Assembly (NCBI RefSeq): GCF_001592085.1
Contig: NZ_BCWD01000006.1
Coordinates: 1 to 64,000 of the forward strand
DNA from: Levilactobacillus senmaizukei DSM 21775 = NBRC 103853
GTDB taxonomy: Bacteria; Bacillota; Bacilli; Lactobacillales; Lactobacillaceae
Direction: 5' to 3'
Length of the DNA: 64,000 bases
Shown: piece by piece, positions 1 through 9,511 of the stretch
How the letters are laid out: each line of letters opens with the position of its first letter
Position numbering within the stretch: position 1 is the first letter of the stretch
Notes under the pieces: model-generated
Databases searched by the model: none
What the model was told of the DNA's origin: nothing
Seen by the model: only the letters and a program-made list of their open reading frames with translations
Made by a program: the position numbers and the translations under genes

Positions 1-382
1 CGTACAAGGTTTCCAAAGCCCGCCAAGTATCTAGGGTCAAGTCAAAGTCTTCTTCGTTAGGCCAATGGATCAGGTACAGATCTAAATAGTCCAACTGTAA
101 GTCAGCTAACGTCCGGTCAAAAGCGGCCAGGGTTGTCTCGTAACCTTGGTCAGCGTTCCAAACCTTAGATGTTACAAACAGGTCGGACCGGTCGATGCCG
201 GAAGCCTTGATGGCCGCACCAACCGCTGGTTCATTGCCGTAAATGTGGGCACAGTCGAGATGGCGATAGCCAGCGTCTAGGGCCGTCTTGATCGCGGCCG
301 GAACGTCCTGACTGTCGATCAAGTACGTCCCAAACCCTAACATGGGGATGGTCACACCGTTGGTTAATTGAGTCGTTTCCAT
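1..382 (-). CDS. Aldo/keto reductase, C-terminal part outside window
   Basis: Reads from an ATG at 382 off the left edge, so only about 127 N-terminal residues are visible. They begin METTQLTNGVTIPMLGFGTY, the usual start of aldo/keto reductases. GYRHLDCAHIYGNE carries the catalytic Asp and Tyr, TSKVWN the catalytic Lys, and LIHWP the active-site His. The family reduces aldehydes or ketones with NADPH in the cytosol; in lactobacilli it is often annotated as 2,5-diketo-D-gluconate reductase-like. The substrate cannot be told from sequence. The gene is transcribed in the same direction as rpiA but lies beyond its terminator, so it is probably a separate unit. Confidence 0.9.
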   Translation of the reverse strand, partial: METTQLTNGVTIPMLGFGTYLIDSQDVPAAIKTALDAGYRHLDCAHIYGNEPAVGAAIKASGIDRSDLFVTSKVWNADQGYETTLAAFDRTLADLQLDYLDLYLIHWPNEEDFDLTLDTWRALETLY

Positions 383-523
383 GAAATTACCTCGCTCTAC
401 AAATATTTTGGAACATAACGAATATAGACCAATGATACACTACCGTACCAATAGTTTCATGAATGGGTGCTTACCGTCACTGAGAATACCTCAGAGAAAG
501 ACGGAATGATTTTGCCTTTAAGC

Positions 524-570
524 GCAAAAAAATCACCCATCCAATGCCGGTGTGGTGGTTGAATGAGTGA
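524..570 (-). terminator. Terminator of the rpiA unit
   Basis: On the minus strand the arm TCACTCATTCAA (570-559) pairs with TTGGATGGGTGA (544-533) through two G-U pairs, followed by a run of seven T. It lies just after the rpiA stop. Confidence 0.65.
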
Positions 571-595
571 CCTGGAGCCGTTATTTAATTTGGAA

Positions 596-1282
596 CTAGT
601 CGCGGGCGTTTAAGACTTCTGGACCGTCGGGGCGACCGACAATCACGGTGTTTACCGTATCTAAGAAGAGTCCGTGTTCAACCACACCAACAATGCCGTT
701 TAAGGTATTTGCTAATTCGTGGGGGTGATCAATGCGGCCTAGGTGCAGGTCGATGATGTAATTCTTGGAGTCGGTCATGACGTGCTGACCGTCGGCGTTC
801 ATCCGGAATTCTGGATGGAGGTCCATCTTGTCCAGCTTTTCTAAGACGTGGGTGGAACCGAAGGGAATGACTTCCAGTGGCAGTGGGAATTGGCCCAGGT
901 GGTGGACCAATTTACTTTCGTCCACGATCCACATGTTTTTAGTGGAGTTGATGGCGACGATCTTTTCCCAGAGGTGCGCGGCACCGCCACCCTTGATGCC
1001 TTGGAAGTTATCGTCGATTTCATCGGCGCCATCAATGGTTAAATCGATATGGTCGACGTCATCCAGATTCTTGATGGTAATACCAAGGGATTCAGCTTGG
1101 TTAGCGGTCCGGTCGGAGGTCGCCACACCAATGATGTGCAGGCCTTCGTCGGCAACTCGCTTGCCTAGGGCATCGACCATGTATTTAACGGTTGATCCGG
1201 TCCCTAGACCGAGGATCATCCCGTCTTCAACGTACTTGACAGCAGCCTGGCCTACGAGGGCCTTAAGGGCGTCTTGATTCAT
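596..1282 (-). CDS. rpiA: Ribose-5-phosphate isomerase A
   Basis: Interconverts ribose 5-phosphate and ribulose 5-phosphate in the pentose phosphate/phosphoketolase pathway. The 228 residues match the usual RpiA length. Visible are the phosphate-binding [15 protein letters not shown] near residues 25-39, the catalytic GADEID near 85-90, and [14 protein letters not shown] near 97-110, which carries the active-site Lys and Glu. The ATG at 1282 has GAGGAGG about ten bases upstream. The gene overlaps the end of the upstream acetyltransferase gene by 20 bp, which suggests translational coupling. A terminator follows. Confidence 0.97.
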   Translation of the reverse strand: MNQDALKALVGQAAVKYVEDGMILGLGTGSTVKYMVDALGKRVADEGLHIIGVATSDRTANQAESLGITIKNLDDVDHIDLTIDGADEIDDNFQGIKGGGAAHLWEKIVAINSTKNMWIVDESKLVHHLGQFPLPLEVIPFGSTHVLEKLDKMDLHPEFRMNADGQHVMTDSKNYIIDLHLGRIDHPHELANTLNGIVGVVEHGLFLDTVNTVIVGRPDGPEVLNARD

Positions 1283-1622
1283 TTGTCTTTTCCTCCTCTA
1301 GAGATGGGTAATGTTCACTGACAGGTTGAATCGCGTTTGGTCCAGTGACCGGTAACTGATTCGGTGCCAGTAACGAAGTTAGGTGGACACTCAGGTATCG
1401 TTTAGCGTAAGGGTCGAGCACCTTTAAGGTCACGGCATTGTCCGCGGCAATTTCTAAGAAGCGACTAATCAGGTGATCAGCTAAGGTGGCCGATTGGCCG
1501 GGGCGGACGAAGAGCTGTTCCAGCACCCAGATGTGTTCGGATAAACTCAAATAATGCAGACTTGCCAGCCGTTGATCGGTTTCGACCAGGTTTAATTGCC
1601 CTGGTGCTTCCTGGATTACCAT
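1263..1622 (-). CDS. Small GNAT-like N-acetyltransferase (YjdJ type)
   Basis: A 119-residue protein. The central stretch [20 protein letters not shown] followed by [14 protein letters not shown] resembles the acetyl-CoA-binding and C-terminal parts of the short YjdJ-type GNAT proteins, in which a basal pattern ends in P-Y-x-K-x-Y. The acetyl-CoA loop (normally R-x-x-G-x-G/A) is degenerate here, reading RPGQSA. I chose the ATG at 1622 because GGAGG at 1631-1635 sits upstream of it; a longer start at 1637 would place that motif inside the gene. It precedes and overlaps rpiA, so the two are likely co-transcribed. The substrate is unknown. Confidence 0.7.
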   Translation of the reverse strand: MVIQEAPGQLNLVETDQRLASLHYLSLSEHIWVLEQLFVRPGQSATLADHLISRFLEIAADNAVTLKVLDPYAKRYLSVHLTSLLAPNQLPVTGPNAIQPVSEHYPSLEEEKTNESRRP

Positions 1623-1776
1623 TGTGTCTACCTCCATTTCCTAATTGATTTTGGTCGATCACGCGGGCATTGTCAACTCCTTTTGACCGACCGCGGTTTT
1701 ACTGGTAATCTCTTCATAGTTTGCTTATTCTAGTAACAGAGCCAACGAAAGCGATTTATTAATAGAAGGAGTGTCA

Positions 1777-2319
1777 ATGATGAAACGTGGATTTGAAATT
1801 GTCTCACGGTACCAAGATCAGGGCTTGTCACTGCCTTATCGAACAACCCAACAGGCGGCGGGTTACGACTTTGAATGTGCGGAAGATTTTACGCTGCCCT
1901 CAATTTGGCGGCATGATCTATTGCATGCCTTCAAACGGTTATGGCAGAAGACGCCCCTGACAACGGCCGAACTGGCCGCCGGGCAGCACGACTTGAAGCC
2001 CTGGCTAGTCCCTACTGGAATTAAAGCGTACATGGAACCCGGTGAGGTCCTCATCTTAGCTAACCGGTCTAGTAATCCGTTGAAGCATAACCTAATCTTG
2101 CCAAATGGGGTGGGGGTTATCGATGCCGATTACTACAACAATGAAAAGAACGAGGGAGAAATCTTCGTTCAGCTAGTGAACGTTGGGCTGAGTGATGTCG
2201 TGATTAAGCAGGGACAAAGAATTGCCCAGGGAATTTTTATGCCCTATTATTTGGCTGACGACGAACAGGCGCCACAACAGGAACGGCAAGGGGGCTTCGG
2301 CTCATCGGATCGCAAGTAA
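1777..2319 (+). CDS. dut: dUTP diphosphatase (dUTPase)
   Basis: Hydrolyses dUTP to dUMP and pyrophosphate, keeping uracil out of DNA and supplying dTMP synthesis. Trimeric dUTPase motifs are visible: AGYDFECAEDF (motif 1), NRSSNPLKHNL (motif 2), GVIDADYY (motif 3), GQRIAQGIF (motif 4) and the C-terminal glycine-rich arm RQGGFGSSDRK (motif 5). At 180 residues it is longer than the roughly 150-residue classical enzyme, because of an insertion between motifs 1 and 2 (LLHAFKRLWQKTPLTTAELA). This insertion is familiar in Firmicutes and phage forms. AGAAGGAG lies just upstream of two adjacent ATGs (1777 and 1780), so the start is uncertain by one codon. Confidence 0.93.
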   Translation: MMKRGFEIVSRYQDQGLSLPYRTTQQAAGYDFECAEDFTLPSIWRHDLLHAFKRLWQKTPLTTAELAAGQHDLKPWLVPTGIKAYMEPGEVLILANRSSNPLKHNLILPNGVGVIDADYYNNEKNEGEIFVQLVNVGLSDVVIKQGQRIAQGIFMPYYLADDEQAPQQERQGGFGSSDRK

Positions 2320-2414
2320 ATCTTTAGAAAATGTGTCAACAGACTAGTGTAGGATCACCTAGTAGGTATGCTAAAATAAAAGTATCTAGAAGAAACTTCT
2401 AAGGGGGAGCTACG

Positions 2415-3788
2415 GTGGCTAAAGCCAAAACGAATTTTGTTTGTCAAAATTGTGCATACAGTTCACCACGTTACTTGGGCCGCTGTCCAAACTGTGGCGA
2501 GTGGAATACCATGGTTGAAGAAGTGGTCACGCCAACGGCGAAGCCACAATCAACCCGAGTTAGTGCGTCTGGTCAACATTCGCATCCCCAATTAATGAAT
2601 GAGATAAAACATACGACTGAAACTCGGGTGAAGACCGAGATGGGGGAGCTAAACCGGGTACTCGGTGGCGGGATCGTTCCGGGCTCTTTAATCCTGATTG
2701 GTGGGGATCCGGGGATTGGAAAATCAACCTTGTTGTTACAAGTTTCTGGTCAGTTAAGCGCCACGGGTGGCAAGGTGTTGTATGTCTCTGGGGAAGAAAG
2801 TGCCCCACAGATTAAGATGCGGGCGGACCGATTGGTCGTTAATAGTGACAACCTTTATTTGTACCCAGAGACTGATATGGCCAGTATTCGGGCGAATATT
2901 GAAGAGATGCAGCCGGACTATGTGGTCATCGACTCCGTGCAAACCATGCAGGCGCCGGGGGTGACTTCGGCCATTGGATCCGTTTCGCAAATCCGGGAAG
3001 TAACGGGTGAGCTGATGCAGATCGCCAAGACTAACGGCATCACCATTTTTGTCGTGGGTCACGTGACTAAGGGCGGAGCGATTGCCGGGCCTAAGATTTT
3101 GGAACACATGGTGGATACGGTGTTGTACTTCGAGGGCGACCTCCACCACACCTACCGAATTCTCCGGGCGGTGAAGAACCGGTTCGGATCGACCAATGAA
3201 CTTGGAATTTTTGAGATGCGTGAGGGTGGCCTTTACGAGGTTGCTAACCCATCCGAAATATTTTTGGAAGAACGACTCAAGGACGCTACGGGGTCGGCCA
3301 TCGTGGTCTCTATGGAGGGCACACGGCCAATTCTGGTGGAAGTCCAAGCATTGATTACGCCTTCTGTCTTTGGCAATGCCCAGCGAACATCCAGCGGTCT
3401 TGACCGCAACCGGGTTTCGTTGTTGATGGCGGTCCTGGAAAAACGAGCTAATCTGATGCTTCAGAACCAGGATGCCTTCCTAAAAGCGGCGGGTGGCGTT
3501 AAGCTCGATGAACCGGCGATTGACTTAGCCATTGCGTTAAGCATCGCTTCAAGCTACCAAGATACCGCGACCGAACCTACGGATTGTTTTGTCGGTGAAG
3601 TTGGATTGACCGGTGAGATTCGACGGGTTAGCCGGATTGAACAGCGGGTTGCCGAGGCCAAGAAGTTAGGCTTCAAGCGGATCTTTGTTCCTAAGAACAA
3701 TCTCCAAGGGTGGGTACCGCCTAAAGGGATCGACGTCGTTGGGGTGTCAACCCTACGACAAACATTAAAGCTAGCACTCGACGTTTAG
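2415..3788 (+). CDS. radA: DNA repair protein RadA
   Basis: A branch-migration ATPase that helps RecA process recombination intermediates and, in Gram-positives, supports transformation. It has an N-terminal C4 zinc finger (Cys10, 13, 24, 27), a RecA-like ATPase with Walker [11 protein letters not shown] at residues 96-105, the RadA-specific KNRFG motif near 254-258, and a Lon-protease-like C-terminal domain containing [11 protein letters not shown]. The 457 residues are typical. It starts at GTG 2415 after AAGGGGGAGC. Upstream, TGCTAAAAT at 2369-2377 looks like an extended -10. It is followed closely by yacL, as in many Firmicutes. Confidence 0.97.
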   Translation: MAKAKTNFVCQNCAYSSPRYLGRCPNCGEWNTMVEEVVTPTAKPQSTRVSASGQHSHPQLMNEIKHTTETRVKTEMGELNRVLGGGIVPGSLILIGGDPGIGKSTLLLQVSGQLSATGGKVLYVSGEESAPQIKMRADRLVVNSDNLYLYPETDMASIRANIEEMQPDYVVIDSVQTMQAPGVTSAIGSVSQIREVTGELMQIAKTNGITIFVVGHVTKGGAIAGPKILEHMVDTVLYFEGDLHHTYRILRAVKNRFGSTNELGIFEMREGGLYEVANPSEIFLEERLKDATGSAIVVSMEGTRPILVEVQALITPSVFGNAQRTSSGLDRNRVSLLMAVLEKRANLMLQNQDAFLKAAGGVKLDEPAIDLAIALSIASSYQDTATEPTDCFVGEVGLTGEIRRVSRIEQRVAEAKKLGFKRIFVPKNNLQGWVPPKGIDVVGVSTLRQTLKLALDV

Positions 3789-3822
3789 GTTGGGTCAGCA
3801 TTGAAAGGGGGTGAAATTTAAA

Positions 3823-5001
3823 ATGCGTAAAAAGAGTGTCGTTTTATTCATCTTTGCCGTTTTGGGGGGAGTTATGGGCGCGGCCTATCTCCCTCGAGTC
3901 TGGCAAATTTCAGGCGTCACTAGCCCAATGGTGAACAATCTGGCGGTAAACATACTGGTTGGTGCACTTATTTTTCTTATTCTCGGGTTGCTCTTTGCAG
4001 GCTTATTGCTTCGGTTGATTAACAAGATTGAAGCGTACCTGAATCGACAGAACCCCATGACGCTTATTTTTGGCAGTTTGGTTACCATTGTCGGGCTAGT
4101 GTTAGCGTTATTAATTTCAGTTTCATTTCGCGAATCAAAGTCGGTGTTTTTCAATACCGTGATTCCGTGGATATTGATGATTCTTTTTGGTTACCTTGGG
4201 TTCCGGATCGGGACTCGACTCAGCAAGCTTAAGCTGGAAGATTGGCGACGGTTGTTTCAAGCACCCGGTCGCAAGTCGACGGGTGAAGATACTGGCAAAG
4301 AGGTCTTGGACAAGGACCGCGAGCCGAATTTTCATCATTATAAGATTTTGGATACCAACATTTTAATTGACGGACGCATCTATGATTTGGCTAAAACTGG
4401 CTTCCTTGAAGGAACGTTGTTGGTTCCTAACTTTGTGTTATACGAGTTACAATACATCGCGGATTCCAGTGACTCCATCAAGCGCGTGCGGGGTCGTCGT
4501 GGCTTGGACATTTTGAACAAACTTCAAAACGAACAGATTATGCCGATCGAAATGTATGAAGGTGACTTCGAGGATATTCCGGAAGTTGACAGCAAGCTAA
4601 TCCAATTAGCCAAGCAAAATGGCGGGATTATCGTGACGAATGATTACAATCTGAACAAGGTGATTCAATTCCAGAATGTTCAGGTCTTAAATATCAATTC
4701 ATTGGCCAATGCCTTGAAACCACGGGTTATTCCTGGTGAAGACCTGCATGTAATGGTTGTGAAAAACGGAACCGAGCGGCAACAAGGGGTGGCTTATCTG
4801 GATGATGGGACCATGGTCGTCGTGGAAGACGGTCGGTACTTCATCAACAAGCAACTCGATGTGGTCGTGACGAGTGCCATTCAAACCGACGCTGGGCGAA
4901 TGATTTTTGCTAAACCGGTCCATTCAAGTAAGAATATTGAAGATGGCAACGGTGGTAAGAAGTCTGACGGTAGCAATCGTAACGGTAAAAAATCGTCATA
5001 A
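3823..5001 (+). CDS. yacL: PIN/TRAM-domain membrane protein YacL
   Basis: A 392-residue protein with four hydrophobic segments in the first 115 residues, then a PIN-type nuclease domain beginning at YKILDTNILIDGRIYDL (about residues 173-290). The acidic residues DTN, E (NFVLYELQ) and TNDYN fit a metal-dependent RNase fold. A TRAM-like RNA-binding region follows (about 305-365), and the tail is rich in Lys, Gly and Ser. YacL proteins are conserved in Gram-positives next to radA, but their physiological substrate is not well established. The ATG at 3823 is preferred because GAAAGGGGGT lies upstream of it; the in-frame GTG at 3811 falls inside that motif. A terminator follows. Confidence 0.93.
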   Translation: MRKKSVVLFIFAVLGGVMGAAYLPRVWQISGVTSPMVNNLAVNILVGALIFLILGLLFAGLLLRLINKIEAYLNRQNPMTLIFGSLVTIVGLVLALLISVSFRESKSVFFNTVIPWILMILFGYLGFRIGTRLSKLKLEDWRRLFQAPGRKSTGEDTGKEVLDKDREPNFHHYKILDTNILIDGRIYDLAKTGFLEGTLLVPNFVLYELQYIADSSDSIKRVRGRRGLDILNKLQNEQIMPIEMYEGDFEDIPEVDSKLIQLAKQNGGIIVTNDYNLNKVIQFQNVQVLNINSLANALKPRVIPGEDLHVMVVKNGTERQQGVAYLDDGTMVVVEDGRYFINKQLDVVVTSAIQTDAGRMIFAKPVHSSKNIEDGNGGKKSDGSNRNGKKSS

Positions 5002-5024
5002 TGTTGTCGAAGCGTAACGAAACG

Positions 5025-5077
5025 ATTAAGAAGTCGATCTGTCTGCCTATTGGCTGCCGGTCGACTTCTTAATTTTT
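5025..5077 (+). terminator. Rho-independent terminator after yacL
   Basis: The perfect 13-bp arms ATTAAGAAGTCGA (5025-5037) and TCGACTTCTTAAT (5061-5073) are followed by TTTT. It separates radA-yacL from cysS. Confidence 0.85.
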
Positions 5078-5086
5078 GGTCGGATA

Positions 5087-5095
5087 TGCTACAAT
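5087..5095 (+). promoter_or_regulatory. Extended -10 promoter of cysS
   Basis: TGCTACAAT forms an extended -10 (TG-N-TACAAT) 39 bp upstream of cysS. No good -35 hexamer lies 17 bp further up. There is no room for a T-box leader between the terminator and cysS. Confidence 0.45.
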
Positions 5096-5133
5096 AGACA
5101 TAATTTATGTCGTGACGCGAAAGGAGTTTCGGG

Positions 5134-6546
5134 ATGCTTAAAGTTTTTAATACCATGACTCGCCAAAAAGAAACCTTTGAACCGATGACCCCCGGCGTGG
5201 TCACTATGTACGTCTGTGGCCCGACGGTTTACAACTATATTCACATTGGGAATGCGCGGAGTGCAATTGCCTTCGATACCATTCGCCGATATTTTGAATA
5301 CCGTGGCTTTAAGGTGAAGTACGTTTCTAACTTTACCGATGTCGACGATAAGATGATTAAGCAAGCTAAAAAATTAGGCATTACTGTGCCAGAATTGGGC
5401 GACCGGTTCATCAAAGCCTTCAAAGAAGATACGGCAGCCTTAAACATTGAACCGGCGACCGTTAACCCCCGGGCAACGGAACATATTAATGAAATTATTG
5501 AGTTCGTTCAGGACTTAATCGATAAGGACTATGCCTACCCAGTTGATGGGGATGTCTATTATCGGGCGCATAAGTTTGCCCACTATGGTGAACTGTCGCA
5601 CCTGAAGTTAGACGACCTAGAGGAAGGGGCCTCCCAGCATACGGCCGATGAAGAGACCGCACGTAAGGAAGATCCCGTTGACTTTGCCCTATGGAAGGGG
5701 GCTAAGCCCGGTGAAATCTCTTGGCCATCCCCTTGGGGTGCCGGTCGTCCCGGTTGGCACATTGAGTGTTCCGTGATGTCGACCCATTACTTGGGTGATA
5801 CGTTTGATATCCATGCTGGTGGTGAAGACCTGGTTTTCCCCCACCATGAAAACGAAATCGCTCAGAGTGAAGCCAAGACCGGCAAGACCTTCGTGCACTA
5901 TTGGTTACACAATGGGTTCGTGACTGTTGGTGATGAGAACGAGAAGATGAGTAAGTCGCTCGGAAATTTTGTCACGGTGCATGATATCTTGAAGACGGTT
6001 GACGCTCAGACGTTGCGGTTCTTCATGGCGACGACGCAGTACCGACGGCCGATCCAATATAGCCAACGGAACCTAGATACGGCCGCACGTAATCTGGAAC
6101 GCCTGCAAACGGCCTACGACAATATGGGTTATCGCTTAAAGGATGCCGAGGGTGGTCATGACCCGAAGACGGACCAAGAAGTTCGGCAAATCGTGGCCAA
6201 TTACATGGACGTCATGGATGACGATTTCAATGTTCAAAATGGGGTCGCCGAGGTCTACGAAGTCGCTCGACTGGGGAATGTTTATGCTGAACGGCCAGTG
6301 GTTTTTGCGGGGACCTTAAGTTTCATTCGTAAGACGTTAACCGATTTGCTCAGTGTCTTTGGGGTTGAACTCCAGGAAGCGGCCGAATTAGCAGATCAAG
6401 ATATCGAAGACTTAATTGCTGAACGGATTGCCGCACGGAAGAACAAAGATTTCTTGCGTAGCGATGAAATCCGCGAACAACTGAAAAATCAAGGAATTAT
6501 TTTGGAAGACACGCCCCAAGGGACGCGTTGGCGAAAGGGAAATTAA
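5134..6546 (+). CDS. cysS: Cysteine--tRNA ligase
   Basis: Charges tRNA-Cys with cysteine. It is a class I synthetase of 470 residues, the normal size. Visible are the zinc-ligand Cys28 in CGPTVYN, the HIGH signature as HIGNA at residues 37-41, the zinc-binding HIECSVM and [15 protein letters not shown] region, and KMSKS at 271-275. SD AAAGGAG precedes the ATG at 5134. The end overlaps the mrnC start by one base. CysS-MrnC-RlmB is a standard Firmicutes cluster. Confidence 0.98.
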   Translation: MLKVFNTMTRQKETFEPMTPGVVTMYVCGPTVYNYIHIGNARSAIAFDTIRRYFEYRGFKVKYVSNFTDVDDKMIKQAKKLGITVPELGDRFIKAFKEDTAALNIEPATVNPRATEHINEIIEFVQDLIDKDYAYPVDGDVYYRAHKFAHYGELSHLKLDDLEEGASQHTADEETARKEDPVDFALWKGAKPGEISWPSPWGAGRPGWHIECSVMSTHYLGDTFDIHAGGEDLVFPHHENEIAQSEAKTGKTFVHYWLHNGFVTVGDENEKMSKSLGNFVTVHDILKTVDAQTLRFFMATTQYRRPIQYSQRNLDTAARNLERLQTAYDNMGYRLKDAEGGHDPKTDQEVRQIVANYMDVMDDDFNVQNGVAEVYEVARLGNVYAERPVVFAGTLSFIRKTLTDLLSVFGVELQEAAELADQDIEDLIAERIAARKNKDFLRSDEIREQLKNQGIILEDTPQGTRWRKGN

Positions 6547-6953
6547 TGACAACTGAAGTAGATTATCGACAATTAAATGGGGTGGCATTGGCCTACATGG
6601 GAGATGCTGCTTACGAGGTCATTATTCGGCGGCACTTAATCGCCGAGGGACTCGCCAAGCCTAATCATTTACAAAAGACGGCCACGCATTACGTTTCCGC
6701 GAAGGCCCAGGCAGCCTTGATTAACCTGATGGAACAGGATAAGGTTCTTAGCGAGGACGAATGGACGATGTTCAAGCGTGGACGTAATGCCAAGAGCTAC
6801 ACCCACGCGAAGAATACGGACGTCGTGACTTATCGGATCTCCACCGGTTTTGAAGCCTTGATGGGCTACTTAGCTCTGAGCGGTAAGCAGGACCGGGTGG
6901 ATGAGTTAAGTCAATGGTGTATTGAACAAGTGGAAGCGGGGCGGACTGAATAA
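6546..6953 (+). CDS. mrnC: Mini-ribonuclease III
   Basis: Trims the ends of 23S rRNA precursor. It is the dimeric RNase III catalytic domain without a dsRNA-binding domain, 135 residues long. The motif [14 protein letters not shown] near the N terminus corresponds to the RNase III signature with its metal-binding Asp and Glu, and [14 protein letters not shown] is typical of the family. The ATG at 6546 overlaps the cysS stop (TAATG), with AAGGGA upstream. The stop overlaps the rlmB start, so cysS-mrnC-rlmB is tightly coupled. Confidence 0.95.
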   Translation: MTTEVDYRQLNGVALAYMGDAAYEVIIRRHLIAEGLAKPNHLQKTATHYVSAKAQAALINLMEQDKVLSEDEWTMFKRGRNAKSYTHAKNTDVVTYRISTGFEALMGYLALSGKQDRVDELSQWCIEQVEAGRTE

Positions 6954-7723
6954 TGAATCCAGAACAAACAACACCAGCCAATGACACCGATTTTGTTATC
7001 GGTCGTCATCCAGCCGTTGCGGCTTTACGGAGTCAGCAAACGATCAATAAAGTCTTTTTACAAAGTGGGTTGAAGGCGGAAGCTATCGATGAGATTCGTC
7101 AGCTGGCTAAGAAGCGCCATCTGGTTATTTCTGAAGTGCCTAAGCAAAAGCTAGACCAATTGACTGACCACCAGAATCATCAAGGGGTGGCGTTAGGTGT
7201 TGCAGCTTTTGAATATGCCACGGTTGATGATTTGTTTGCCAAGGCAGAGGCCGCTGGGGAAGCCCCGTTCTTTCTGATCTTGGATGGCGTCGAAGATCCT
7301 CACAACTTGGGTTCGATTCTCCGAACCGCCGATGCTAGTGGCGTGCATGGGGTGATCATTCCCAAACGTCGGGCAGTGGGCTTGACCTCGGTGGTGGCTA
7401 AGACGTCTACCGGGGCCATCGAACGGGTGCCAGTTGCTCGGGTCACTAACCTGGTTAATACCGTGCGTGACTTGAAGGACCGGGGCGTCTGGGTCTTTGG
7501 CACTGACATGGACGGCACCGATTATCGTGACTGGAATGCTAAGGGGGCCAGTGCCCTCATTATTGGTAACGAAGGCAAGGGAATTTCCCGTTTGTTAAAG
7601 GAAACCGTCGATGAGATGCTGACCATTCCTATGGTTGGGGAAGTTCAAAGCCTGAACGCCAGTGTGGCTGCGGGACTCTTGATGTACCAAGGATTTAGCT
7701 CTCGGCATCCGGTTCAACACTAA
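6953..7723 (+). CDS. rlmB: 23S rRNA (guanosine-2'-O)-methyltransferase RlmB
   Basis: A SpoU/TrmH-class methyltransferase of 256 residues that methylates a guanosine in 23S rRNA with SAM; this gene's position matches B. subtilis yacO. It has an N-terminal substrate-binding domain (VIGRHPAVAALRS) and the knotted SPOUT domain with the three family motifs: DGVEDPHNLGSILRTADASG, ALIIGNEGKGISR and IPMVGEVQSLNASVAA. The start ATG at 6953 overlaps the mrnC stop. Confidence 0.95.
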   Translation: MNPEQTTPANDTDFVIGRHPAVAALRSQQTINKVFLQSGLKAEAIDEIRQLAKKRHLVISEVPKQKLDQLTDHQNHQGVALGVAAFEYATVDDLFAKAEAAGEAPFFLILDGVEDPHNLGSILRTADASGVHGVIIPKRRAVGLTSVVAKTSTGAIERVPVARVTNLVNTVRDLKDRGVWVFGTDMDGTDYRDWNAKGASALIIGNEGKGISRLLKETVDEMLTIPMVGEVQSLNASVAAGLLMYQGFSSRHPVQH

Positions 7724-7738
7724 CTTTAGAAGGAATGA

Positions 7739-8299
7739 GTGCGGGAAAAAATGAAAAAAGATATTTTAATTGTCGATGCTTATAATATGATCGGCAACTG
7801 GCCCGAACTCAACCGTCTAAAGTTGACCGATCGGTTACCAGAAGCCAGAGACCAACTCTTAAATATGTTGGCTAACTATCGTAAGCTACGGGATGCGGCC
7901 ATCACAGTGGTCTTTGATGCCATGTACGTCCCCGGAATTTCCAAGAGCTATCGGCAATTTGACTTGGAGGTCGTTTGGACCAATCGGGACGAAACAGCCG
8001 ATAGTTATATAGAACGTTTGGCGAAGGAACGGCAGACGAGGTTCACACAGGTCACGGTTGCGACCAGTGACCAGGCCGAGCAATGGACGATTTTTTCTGA
8101 AGGAGCACTACGTATTCCGGCAGGAGAATTGCTGCGGGATATCGAGCGGGCACAGAATGAAGTGAAGCAGACTGCTCGGGAGTACGCCGATCGGGGAATT
8201 GTGCGGAAGTCACCGTGGAATGACCAACAACTCTATAAATTAGAAAAATTACGAGACCAAATGATGTCTCGGCCGCAGCAACGCCCGAAGAAAAAATAA
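7739..8299 (+). CDS. NYN-domain ribonuclease YacP/Rae1
   Basis: A PIN-like NYN domain protein of 186 residues. The N terminus ILIVDAYNMIGNWPELN contains the first catalytic Asp, VVFDAMYVPG the next acidic cluster, and TVATSDQAEQW the third. In B. subtilis the orthologue Rae1 is a ribosome-associated endoribonuclease that enters the A site and cuts certain mRNAs. The C-terminal 40 residues are basic (RPQQRPKKK). The GTG at 7739 has AAGGA four bases upstream; an ATG at 7751 is a possible alternative without a clear SD. It is part of the rlmB-yacP-sigH cluster. Confidence 0.88.
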   Translation: MREKMKKDILIVDAYNMIGNWPELNRLKLTDRLPEARDQLLNMLANYRKLRDAAITVVFDAMYVPGISKSYRQFDLEVVWTNRDETADSYIERLAKERQTRFTQVTVATSDQAEQWTIFSEGALRIPAGELLRDIERAQNEVKQTAREYADRGIVRKSPWNDQQLYKLEKLRDQMMSRPQQRPKKK

Positions 8300-8370
8300 A
8301 CGGGTGTTCGCTAAGGGATTACTGAGGCGTCCTTTACACTGGAGTAACCAGTTGAAGGAGGCCTTTTTAA

Positions 8371-8940
8371 TTGAAAACCATGAGTGACATCGTGTTAATT
8401 GAAATGATTCGTCGGACGGCCGAGTCGCCCGCCTTGCCAGTGCTTTTTGATCGGTATCGACCAGTCTTGTTGCGGCTACGGCAACGGTACTTTATTCCGG
8501 GCTATGACCAAGACGACTGGGAGCAAGAGGCGTTAATGGTATTTTGTCAAGTGGTCACCAAGTTTCAACTGAGCCGGTCCGTGAACTTTGGCGCCTTTTA
8601 CCGCTTAAACCTGATGCATCGAGTATACGACCTGATTCGCCAGAGTAGAGCACAGAAGCGGCAATGCAATCGTGGTGTGGTTTCAATCGATGCCAATGGC
8701 CCCTTTTTCGCGGATACGCTGGTTGACCCCCGTTGGGTCATTCGTGAACAACTCGAAGTTAAAGAAGCCGTGGGGTTGGTTCAGAGTCGGTTGTCAATCG
8801 TTGAACGGGTAGTCTTCCTTGGCCTGGTGCGGGGAGCAACCCTGACCGAGATTAGCCGCCAGGAACGATTAACCACTGCGCAAGCGACCGCAGCGGCCTA
8901 CCGTTGTCAGGCGAAACTACGACGAGTCTTGGCCGAATGA
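8371..8940 (+). CDS. sigH: RNA polymerase sigma factor, SigH/ComX-like
   Basis: A 189-residue sigma-70-family protein. Region 2 spans about residues 20-95 (YDQDDWEQEALMVFCQVV and FYRLNLMHRVYDLIRQ), and region 4 is a helix-turn-helix near the end (ATLTEISRQERLTTAQATAA). The position between yacP and rpmG-secE-nusG equals that of B. subtilis sigH. In lactobacilli this factor is thought to drive late competence genes, and comFA-comFC lie elsewhere in this window. The TTG at 8371 is chosen because GAAGGAGG at 8354-8361 is nine bases away; the next ATG (8380) would be 18 away. Confidence 0.88.
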   Translation: MKTMSDIVLIEMIRRTAESPALPVLFDRYRPVLLRLRQRYFIPGYDQDDWEQEALMVFCQVVTKFQLSRSVNFGAFYRLNLMHRVYDLIRQSRAQKRQCNRGVVSIDANGPFFADTLVDPRWVIREQLEVKEAVGLVQSRLSIVERVVFLGLVRGATLTEISRQERLTTAQATAAAYRCQAKLRRVLAE

Positions 8941-8969
8941 TTGACGGCCTTGTCCAATGATGGTAAGCT
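8941..8969 (+). promoter_or_regulatory. Promoter of rpmG-secE
   Basis: TTGACG at 8941-8946, a 17-bp spacer and TAAGCT at 8964-8969 lie directly after the sigH stop and 46 bp before rpmG. Confidence 0.5.
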
Positions 8970-9014
8970 ACTACAGTATGAGTTAGACAGGATTTTATTA
9001 AAGGTGGTGGCAAA

Positions 9015-9164
9015 ATGTCACAAGGAAAGATTGCGTTGGCCTGTTCCGTTTGTGGGTCACGAAACTACACCATCACAGCGAGTGCAACCCGGACTCAGCG
9101 ACTTGAGGTTAAGAAGTTTTGTAAGTTTTGCGGGAAGCACACGTTGCATCGCGAAACACGTTAA
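9015..9164 (+). CDS. rpmG: 50S ribosomal protein L33, zinc-binding form
   Basis: A 49-residue protein starting [20 protein letters not shown]. Four cysteines in two CxxC pairs (Cys10/13 and Cys36/39) form the zinc ribbon of the C+ type L33. It sits between sigH and secE, as rpmGB does in B. subtilis. AAAGGTGGTGG precedes the ATG at 9015. Most lactobacilli carry a second rpmG copy elsewhere, which cannot be checked here. Confidence 0.96.
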   Translation: MSQGKIALACSVCGSRNYTITASATRTQRLEVKKFCKFCGKHTLHRETR

Positions 9165-9212
9165 TTGATGAATTCAGCTTATAACGGATACTAACATTAG
9201 GGAGGCAACACC

Positions 9213-9389
9213 ATGCATTTATTCCGTTTCTTCAAATCGGTCGGCAAGGAAATGAAACAAGTTTCTTGGCCAGGCATTAAGCAGCTTCGGCATGATACCG
9301 GAACGGTTATTGGCATCTCAGTGCTCTTCTCCATCTTCTTTGGGGCTGTGGACTGGGTCGTTCAATACGGCTTGAAGTTCCTCTCGTAG
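9213..9389 (+). CDS. secE: Preprotein translocase subunit SecE
   Basis: A 58-residue single-span subunit of the SecYEG channel. The amphipathic N-terminal part contains KEMKQVSWPG, the conserved SecE signature (V-x-W-P), followed by a hydrophobic segment VIGISVLFSIFFGAVDWVV at about residues 32-50. GGGAGGC precedes the ATG at 9213. A hairpin terminator lies between it and nusG. Confidence 0.96.
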   Translation: MHLFRFFKSVGKEMKQVSWPGIKQLRHDTGTVIGISVLFSIFFGAVDWVVQYGLKFLS

Positions 9390-9443
9390 TGGAATTATCG
9401 GTGGTCAAAGCAGCTTAAATATGCTATATTAGTAGCTAACGGG

Positions 9444-9468
9444 AACTTCGTGTATGCGGAGTTTTTTT
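9444..9468 (+). terminator. Terminator or attenuator between secE and nusG
   Basis: AACTTCG (9444-9450) pairs with CGGAGTT (9457-9463) around a six-base loop and runs into T7. TATATT at 9425-9430 lies just upstream, so the hairpin may equally sit at the start of a nusG transcript. Confidence 0.6.
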
Positions 9469-9511
9469 ATTTTGCTCGAAAAGTCAAAGACATTAAAGGA
9501 GTGCACCATAC

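Noticed and set aside
828-1277. Long open frame on the plus strand opposite rpiA
   Set aside because: Composition is a typical antisense shadow (Ser/Pro/Arg-rich, no SD) of the well-conserved rpiA.
2754-3347. 197-codon frame antisense to radA
   Set aside because: His/Arg/Asn-rich mirror of radA with no SD and no family resemblance.
8941-9168. 75-codon frame starting at the sigH stop
   Set aside because: Overlaps rpmG in another frame; the L33 zinc motifs are in the rpmG frame. Its TTG start is part of a promoter-like TTGACG.
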